Below, in pieces: positions 59,480 to 64,000 of a stretch of 64,000 nt of DNA; position 1 is the stretch's first letter, and every line of letters starts with the position of its first letter. The notes beneath the pieces are model-generated. The model saw nothing but the letters and a program-made list of their open reading frames with translations, did no database searches and was not told where the DNA came from. The DNA comes from Palsa-661 sp035535015. GTDB lineage: Bacteria; Actinomycetota; Acidimicrobiia; Acidimicrobiales; UBA8190. The stretch covers positions 95,618 to 159,617 of the forward strand of contig DATLQU010000037.1 in the NCBI GenBank assembly GCA_035535015.1, written 5' to 3'. Both the position numbers and the translations under genes were made by a program.

Positions 59480-61807
59480 TCAGGCCGGCGGTGTGAGGAT
59501 GCGGACCTTGACGGCGTCGAGGGCGAGCGTGGCGAGGACGACTGCGCCGAGCATGCCGGCGACGTCCGCGATGTCGATAGAAGTCATGAGTGTTCCGGTG
59601 GTGGCAAGGACGCTGATCACCACGATGTCGGCGATGGTCCCGACGACCATCCAGCGACTGAACGACGATGACCACAGGTGGTCGCGTTCGCGGACCAGAT
59701 AGATGGTGGCTTGGCCGCTGAAGACCAGCATGACAAATACCAGAGTCTGGACCTGACCGGTCGACAAAGTGAGCACGTCCCGTGCCACATAGAACGAGGC
59801 GAAGGAGAACACGAGCCAGGGTCCTGCCACGCCGAGAGCGGTTTTGACGATGGTGGGGACCTTCCAGCGGTCGGGTGTCGGTGAGGGCCTGACGTGGTCG
59901 GTGGCGAGCGACATGGTGACGAAGTCATTGGCGAAGATCAACAGGAGGATCAGCTGGGGGGTCGTGACGAACGTACCGGTCACGAGGAATCCGATGCCGA
60001 GGAAGAGCGCGACCTGGAACGTCTTGATGACCTTGTTGAGGGTATAGGTCAGCATGCGCTGATAGATGCGGCGACCGGTCTCGACCGCGGCGATGACGGC
60101 GGCCAAGCCCGGGGTGGTGAGCACCACGCTGGCGGCGGCCTTTGCGACGTCGGTGGCGGACGAGACGGCAATGCCGACCTCGGCGCGTTTGAGCGCCGGA
60201 GCGTCGTTGACGCCGTCGCCGGTCATGCCGACGACGTGCCCGGCGCGCTGCTGGTATTCGACGAGACGGAGCTTGTCCGCGGGAAGGACGCCGGCGAAGA
60301 TGTCGAAGTCGTCGACCGCGGCACTGGGCGATCCCAGCGCATCGGGTGGGGCGACGCGTCCGCCGATGCCGACGAGGCCCGCGATGCCGAGGGCAGTCGG
60401 GCCGGTATCGCCGGTCACCATGACCACCCGGATCCCGAGGCTGCCGAGCTGTCTCACGAGGTCGGCGGAGTCGGGCCGTGGTGGGTCGGCGAGGCCGATC
60501 AGGCCGACCAGGTGCAGGTCGTCGCCCTCGCCCGCCGCCACCGCCAGCACCCGTCGGCCGTCCTTCGCGATCGCTTCGACGTCGGCGGCGATGTCCTGCG
60601 AGCCCGAAGTGAGCGGGGCGACGATCTGCGGGGCACCTTTGATCACGCGACGTTGCCCGTCATTGATTGTGACGACCGCCTCTGACCGTTTGGTGGAAGG
60701 GTCGAACGGTGAGAAGGAGACCTGCTCGGCCGAGATGTCGACGTGGTGGTCCCGGACGGCGGCCAAGATGGCCAGGTCGATTGCGTCCTGGGTGGCGGCG
60801 GCGGATGCCAATGCCCCATCGCGAAGCACGTCGTCCTCGCTCGACGAACCGTAGGGGTGGAGGGCGGCGACGGCGAGCGCGTTTTGGGTGAGGGTCCCGG
60901 TCTTGTCGGTGCAGAGGAGGTCCATCGCGGCGGCCTCCTCGATGGCCGAGAGGTGGGTGACGAGAGCCCCGCCCTTGGCCATCTCGAGGGCACCGAGGGA
61001 CGTGGCGAGGGTGAAGGTCGCCGGGAGAGCGACGGGAACCGACGCGATCACGAGGATGAGGACGAACGGAAGGATCTCGTGGGCTGGTCGATGGGTGAGG
61101 ATCGCGTCGACGACGATGGCGACCACCAGGGCGCCGTCCATGGCGAGGAGTGCCCAGACGATGCGGAACACCAGCTGTTCGAGATGGCTGACGGTCTTCG
61201 CGGTGCGGACCAGTTCCGCGGTGTGCCCGAAGGAGGTCCCAGATCCGGTTGCAACCACCGTGGCGGTTGCCTCGCCCCGCTTGACGGTGGACCCGGCGAA
61301 GATCTTGTCGCCCGAAGACCGGTCCGCCTGTTTCGTCTCCCCGGTGAGAATCGACTCGTCGACCCCGACGCCCCCGTCGTCAAGGCGGAGGTCGGCGGGA
61401 ACGACATCGCCGATCCGGACATGGACGACGTCGCCGGGGACGAGCACTGAGGCGTCGAGGAGCTGCCACTCCCTGTCACGACGGACCCGGGTCTGGACCG
61501 CCAGCTGCTGTTGGAGCAACGCTAAAGCGTCGGCGGCACGGCCCTCTTGCACCGCGCTCAGCGCCGCGTTGAAGACGAGCAGCACCGCGATGATGATCGC
61601 CCCGGATACCTTGCCCACCACCAGCTCGAGCACGATGGCCGCCTCGAGCATCCACGGCACCGGCCCCATCAGCTTGCCGAGGAGCGAGCGCAGCCGGTGC
61701 GTACCGGCCTGGGGGACCGTGTTCGGACCGTGCTCCGCGAGCCGGGACTTTGCCTCCGAGCTGGTCAGGCCTTCCTGTGGGCGCGGGGCCATCGCTGCAG
61801 CGCTCAT
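59480..61807 (-). CDS. P-type ATPase, plasma-membrane H+-ATPase (P3A) like
   Basis: 775 aa. Actuator TGET (155-158, usual TGES), phosphorylation motif LLCTDKTGTLTQ with Asp301, nucleotide domain KGAPQIV, and MTGDGVNDAPALKRAEVGIA. Transmembrane helix 4 reads IASVPVALPATFTLA, typical of P3A proton pumps, and the length (no long C-terminal autoinhibitory tail) fits bacterial and archaeal members. It pumps ions out using ATP. No regulatory partner adjacent. Confidence 0.9.
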   Translation of the reverse strand: MSAAAMAPRPQEGLTSSEAKSRLAEHGPNTVPQAGTHRLRSLLGKLMGPVPWMLEAAIVLELVVGKVSGAIIIAVLLVFNAALSAVQEGRAADALALLQQQLAVQTRVRRDREWQLLDASVLVPGDVVHVRIGDVVPADLRLDDGGVGVDESILTGETKQADRSSGDKIFAGSTVKRGEATATVVATGSGTSFGHTAELVRTAKTVSHLEQLVFRIVWALLAMDGALVVAIVVDAILTHRPAHEILPFVLILVIASVPVALPATFTLATSLGALEMAKGGALVTHLSAIEEAAAMDLLCTDKTGTLTQNALAVAALHPYGSSSEDDVLRDGALASAAATQDAIDLAILAAVRDHHVDISAEQVSFSPFDPSTKRSEAVVTINDGQRRVIKGAPQIVAPLTSGSQDIAADVEAIAKDGRRVLAVAAGEGDDLHLVGLIGLADPPRPDSADLVRQLGSLGIRVVMVTGDTGPTALGIAGLVGIGGRVAPPDALGSPSAAVDDFDIFAGVLPADKLRLVEYQQRAGHVVGMTGDGVNDAPALKRAEVGIAVSSATDVAKAAASVVLTTPGLAAVIAAVETGRRIYQRMLTYTLNKVIKTFQVALFLGIGFLVTGTFVTTPQLILLLIFANDFVTMSLATDHVRPSPTPDRWKVPTIVKTALGVAGPWLVFSFASFYVARDVLTLSTGQVQTLVFVMLVFSGQATIYLVRERDHLWSSSFSRWMVVGTIADIVVISVLATTGTLMTSIDIADVAGMLGAVVLATLALDAVKVRILTPPA

Positions 61808-62509
61808 CCGCGCTCGTCAGGTTGCACCACCACAAAGCCATGCGGGGCCCGGAGAGGGTTCCGCCAACTCGAATGGAGTGCCGCGCGCGTCCTCATAGGC
61901 CGGGATGGCGAGATCGCACAAAGAGCGCGCCCATCTCTCTTACCGCATCGGGCGCCGCGGTGACGAAGGTCGCGCTGAGCCCCATCGAGTTTCTCCGAAT
62001 TGCTTGCTCTTGCTCTTGCCCTGCACGGGGGTGCCCCGTGGGGGCCGAGTGCGTCGATGAAATGAACGGGTTCGAGTCTCGCCACGTAGTCGTGAGGCGT
62101 CATCACACGAACACCCCCAGATGGGGGTCGGCGCTATCTTCGCCTCGGGAAGCGTTGCATTCGCCATCGGGTTCAGGCCGGCAGATGCTCGGCGATCGAG
62201 TGCGGGAGGGGCAGGTAACTTGGTGGCCGAAGAGGCCGGTGGAGCGTCGACGAGCCCAAAGGTCATAACCCCCCACAGAATCAGAGCGAGCCCCCGTCCG
62301 CTTCATGTTACGGAGTATGACCGACGACCGGGGCAATCGGCTTCCTTGATAGTCGTGGTACGTCATCGGCCTGCACACCACGCATCAGCAGGACGTCCCG
62401 TTCAGGCCGGTAACACCTGGGGCTGGTGTCCAAGCCTGGGTCGATCTGGGAGGACGCTGCAGAACCAAATGGAGCTTCATTGCGTCACAATTCGAGTGGG
62501 GGAGGTGCC
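61808..62509. other. Mostly non-coding region upstream of the P-type ATPase
   Basis: No intact gene. A minus-strand frame near 61.83-61.93 kb reads DLAIPAYEDARGTPFELAEP but is open for only ~30 codons; it may be debris of a VOC-like gene. A strong ACCCCC/GGGGGT palindrome is at 62113-62128. Confidence 0.4.
62113..62128. promoter_or_regulatory. Palindrome ACCCCCAGATGGGGGT
   Basis: Perfect 6-bp arms with a 4-bp spacer. The C5/G5 layout resembles the CsoR-site type seen upstream of csoR in mycobacteria. It lies about 305 bp upstream of the ATPase start on the minus strand. It may be an operator or a stem-loop. Confidence 0.35.
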
Positions 62510-63204
62510 ATGGGACCGAGGAACACCGCACAAGATGGACGGCCTCAGTCGGGATACTGATCGGTGTCGTCGTAGCTGTCGCCACCGGTTGCTTTGCCAT
62601 TGGTTCAGCCCACCAGACCGTGAGGAAGGTCAGCGACTGTCAGCCCCTCACCACCAGTGCTCACCAAGTGACGCTCCTCCCTTGCGTGACTGGCGGACCC
62701 GCGCTGCCGCAGTCGCTCCGGGCTTCCTCATCTGTGTCATTGAATTCAAGACCTCCATTCGTACTCACACCCACTTGGTTACCCGCCCGCTTTAGTGCAT
62801 CGGGTGGGGGATACATGAAACCGCCGGGGCGTCTTGAGCTCGGCAACGCGGAGGGCGAGAAGGTCAGCATCTTGTCGGTGGGGTCCAAGCCGGCGACACG
62901 ACAGGGCCCCGTGTTGTTCGCTCTGACCTACTACGGCTACCACGACCCCGAGTCCAAGAACATCCGCCTCACTGCGCTCCGAGATGGATTTACGCCGCCA
63001 GGAACACTGGAGACGATTGGCGGTCGTCGCGTGGCATCAAGCAGTCAGTTCGTGCCGGGCTACTTTGGCGGCAATGCCGACCCGAATGCCGCATGGGTCG
63101 AACGTGGGGTGTACATGCAGGTCAGCGCCCAAGGCATCACTGAGGCTCAGCTCGCTCAGTTCGTGGCTGGATTGAGAGAGCACTCACCACCGCCGGGCTC
63201 GTAG
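62510..63204 (+). pseudogene. Membrane-anchored hypothetical protein, probable frameshift
   Basis: An ATG at 62510 has a strong ribosome-binding site (GGGGGAGG), but its frame stops after 16 codons (MGPRNTAQDGRPQSGY). A one-base shift there opens a long frame with a membrane segment, VGILIGVVVAVATGCFAIGS, then VRKVSDCQPLTTSAHQVTLL and, to the stop, ALTYYGYHDPESKNIRLTAL and WVERGVYMQVSAQGITEAQL. The extracytoplasmic part is not a family I recognise. It may be intact if the shift is a sequencing error. Confidence 0.5.
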
Positions 63205-63344
63205 GTTGCGAATGAGACTCCGGCGGTCCACCATGCTCAGAAAGTCTGTCTTGCGATCGTCCGTTCGGGTCCGGATCTTCGGTGCGATCGTGGCGACTGG
63301 TTGGATAACCACGTTCGCGGGGGCAGCCTCGGCCACATCACTGG

Positions 63345-63790
63345 CAGCTGAGGCGGACCGTTTCGAGTCCACGGAGAAGGCCGACCGTGCCCGCGGGGTC
63401 TGGATCGACCCGCGTCGCGCCTCGGACAAGATCGCGGACGTGGCAGCTGGCAACCCATCTGCGGCGACGCTGGATGACCGGCGCAGAGGGAGACTCCCTC
63501 GTCTTCTGCGCGCCCGACGGCCGGCCCCTGCACTACTCGAACTGGCGCCGTCGGGTATGGGTGCCGGCGTGTCAGAGCCGGGCTGGACGGCTTCCAGTTC
63601 AAGATGCCCCGCACGGCCAACGCCACGGCGATGGTGGCCATGGCGATTGACGTGAAGACCGTACAGATCCGGGTGGGCCATCGCCGGGCGACCACGACGC
63701 TCGACATTTACACCCAGCCAACGGCGGCCGCCGACCGGGGAGCGGCAGAGGCGCTCGGGGTTCACTTTCTCGGCTCGCCGAGGGCCGATG
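63345..63790 (+). pseudogene. Tyrosine recombinase (phage-type integrase), degenerate
   Basis: Three pieces in three frames: the arm-binding start RFESTEKADRARGVWIDPRR (63.35-63.42 kb), GDSLVFCAPDGRPLHYSNWR RRVW (63.48-63.56), and the C-terminal DVKTVQIRVGHRRATTTLDI YTQ with the catalytic His-Arg and Tyr (63.64-63.78). The middle, including the first catalytic arginine, has been deleted. It sits directly beside tRNA-Ile, the usual place for an integrase of an element inserted in that tRNA. Confidence 0.78.
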
Positions 63791-63923
63791 AGCCATCCGA
63801 GAGCTCGCCGGCTCCCCCATCGCGCGCGTCGCGCGCGATGAACGCGCGATCGATGCCGTCAGGGGACCCGAACGTGCACCCCGCAGCGGGCCAAGATTCG
63901 GCCCCTCACCAGGGCGAAGACGA

Positions 63924-64000
63924 TGGTGGGGCTAGCTGGAATCGAACCAGCGACCTCAGCATTATCAGTGCTGCGCTCTAACCGGCTGAGCTATAGCCCC
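63924..64000 (-). tRNA. tRNA-Ile (anticodon GAT), with encoded CCA
   Basis: The minus strand from 64000 reads GGGGCTATAGCTCAG (acceptor and D arm), CAGCACTGATAATGCTG with anticodon GAT, and GCTGGTTCGATTCCAGC (T arm), then TAGCCCC pairing with the first seven bases, discriminator A (63927) and CCA (63924-63926). 74 nt plus CCA. All stems pair. The integrase remnant lies just beyond its 3' end. Confidence 0.95.

Noticed and set aside
61804..62106. 100-codon open frame overlapping the ATPase start by 4 bp
   Set aside because: Overlap spacing is suggestive of an operon, but the translation is Arg/His-rich without a family pattern, and a neighbouring frame looks more protein-like. Treated as degenerate DNA.
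1..64000. CRISPR array
   Set aside because: No set of regularly spaced identical repeats was seen; the only tandem repeats are 2-3 units of 18-22 bp without spacers.
1..64000. Insertion sequence with intact transposase
   Set aside because: No transposase DDE or HUH motif and no terminal inverted repeats noticed. Only an integrase remnant at 63.3 kb is mobile-element related.

Overview
The window is high-GC, densely packed actinobacterial DNA. Three genes or families point to a mycothiol-making actinomycete: a mycothiol cysteine ligase (mshC), a maleylpyruvate-isomerase/mycothiol-type protein, and several small protein families I know mainly from Actinobacteria. The mix of NDP-forming acyl-CoA synthetase, CaiB-type CoA transferase, DUF35/thiolase pairs and amidohydrolases would suit an Acidimicrobiia-like environmental lineage, but that placement is inference.

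Region 1 to 48 kb is mostly intact. It is dominated by acyl-CoA and ring or side-chain catabolism modules. These are: an ACS(NDP)-ACAD-alcohol dehydrogenase operon (0-3.7 kb); an amidohydrolase-SDR-MDMPI operon (16-19.8 kb); enoyl-CoA hydratase divergent from DUF35-thiolase-double CoA transferase (20-25 kb); DUF2889 divergent from a thiolase-like protein and a secreted phosphoesterase (25-29 kb); acyl-CoA synthetase-ALDH divergent from an amidohydrolase and a thiolase-like protein (35.6-41.6 kb); and a P450 with its ferredoxin (41.7-43.1 kb). A repeated 14-bp palindrome, TGAC-N6-GTCA, lies in front of each of these six modules and nowhere else that I noticed, so they look like one regulon.

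Between them are other blocks. There is a DHA2-type MFS exporter with a twin palindromic operator, and a sulfatase / beta-propeller-like / SRPBCC / DinB set. A sulfur-handling group follows: an SQR-like flavoprotein, a single-cysteine TusE/DsrC-like protein, a DsrE-like protein and mshC, and nearby a CoA-disulfide-reductase-rhodanese fusion behind a CsoR/CstR-like operator. A clpP gene is divergent from an XRE regulator plus a catalytically dead ClpP-like protein. A NarL-type two-component system faces an ABC exporter. The block ends with a RodZ-like HTH protein, a GH4 glycosidase and a GAF-PAS-GGDEF protein.

Region 48 to 64 kb is different. Intact genes (SnoaL-like, K+ channel, CsoR plus a YHS-fused permease, PAP2 phosphatase, P-type H+-ATPase-like pump) sit among many broken ones: alpha/beta hydrolase, cNMP-binding protein, a secreted protein, a DUF4143 ATPase, an ATC-hydrolase-like gene, an MFS gene, chrB, a TauE/SafE fragment, and a tyrosine recombinase next to tRNA-Ile(GAT). 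This looks like a decaying genomic island next to a tRNA attachment site. Some of the single-base frameshifts could instead be assembly errors.
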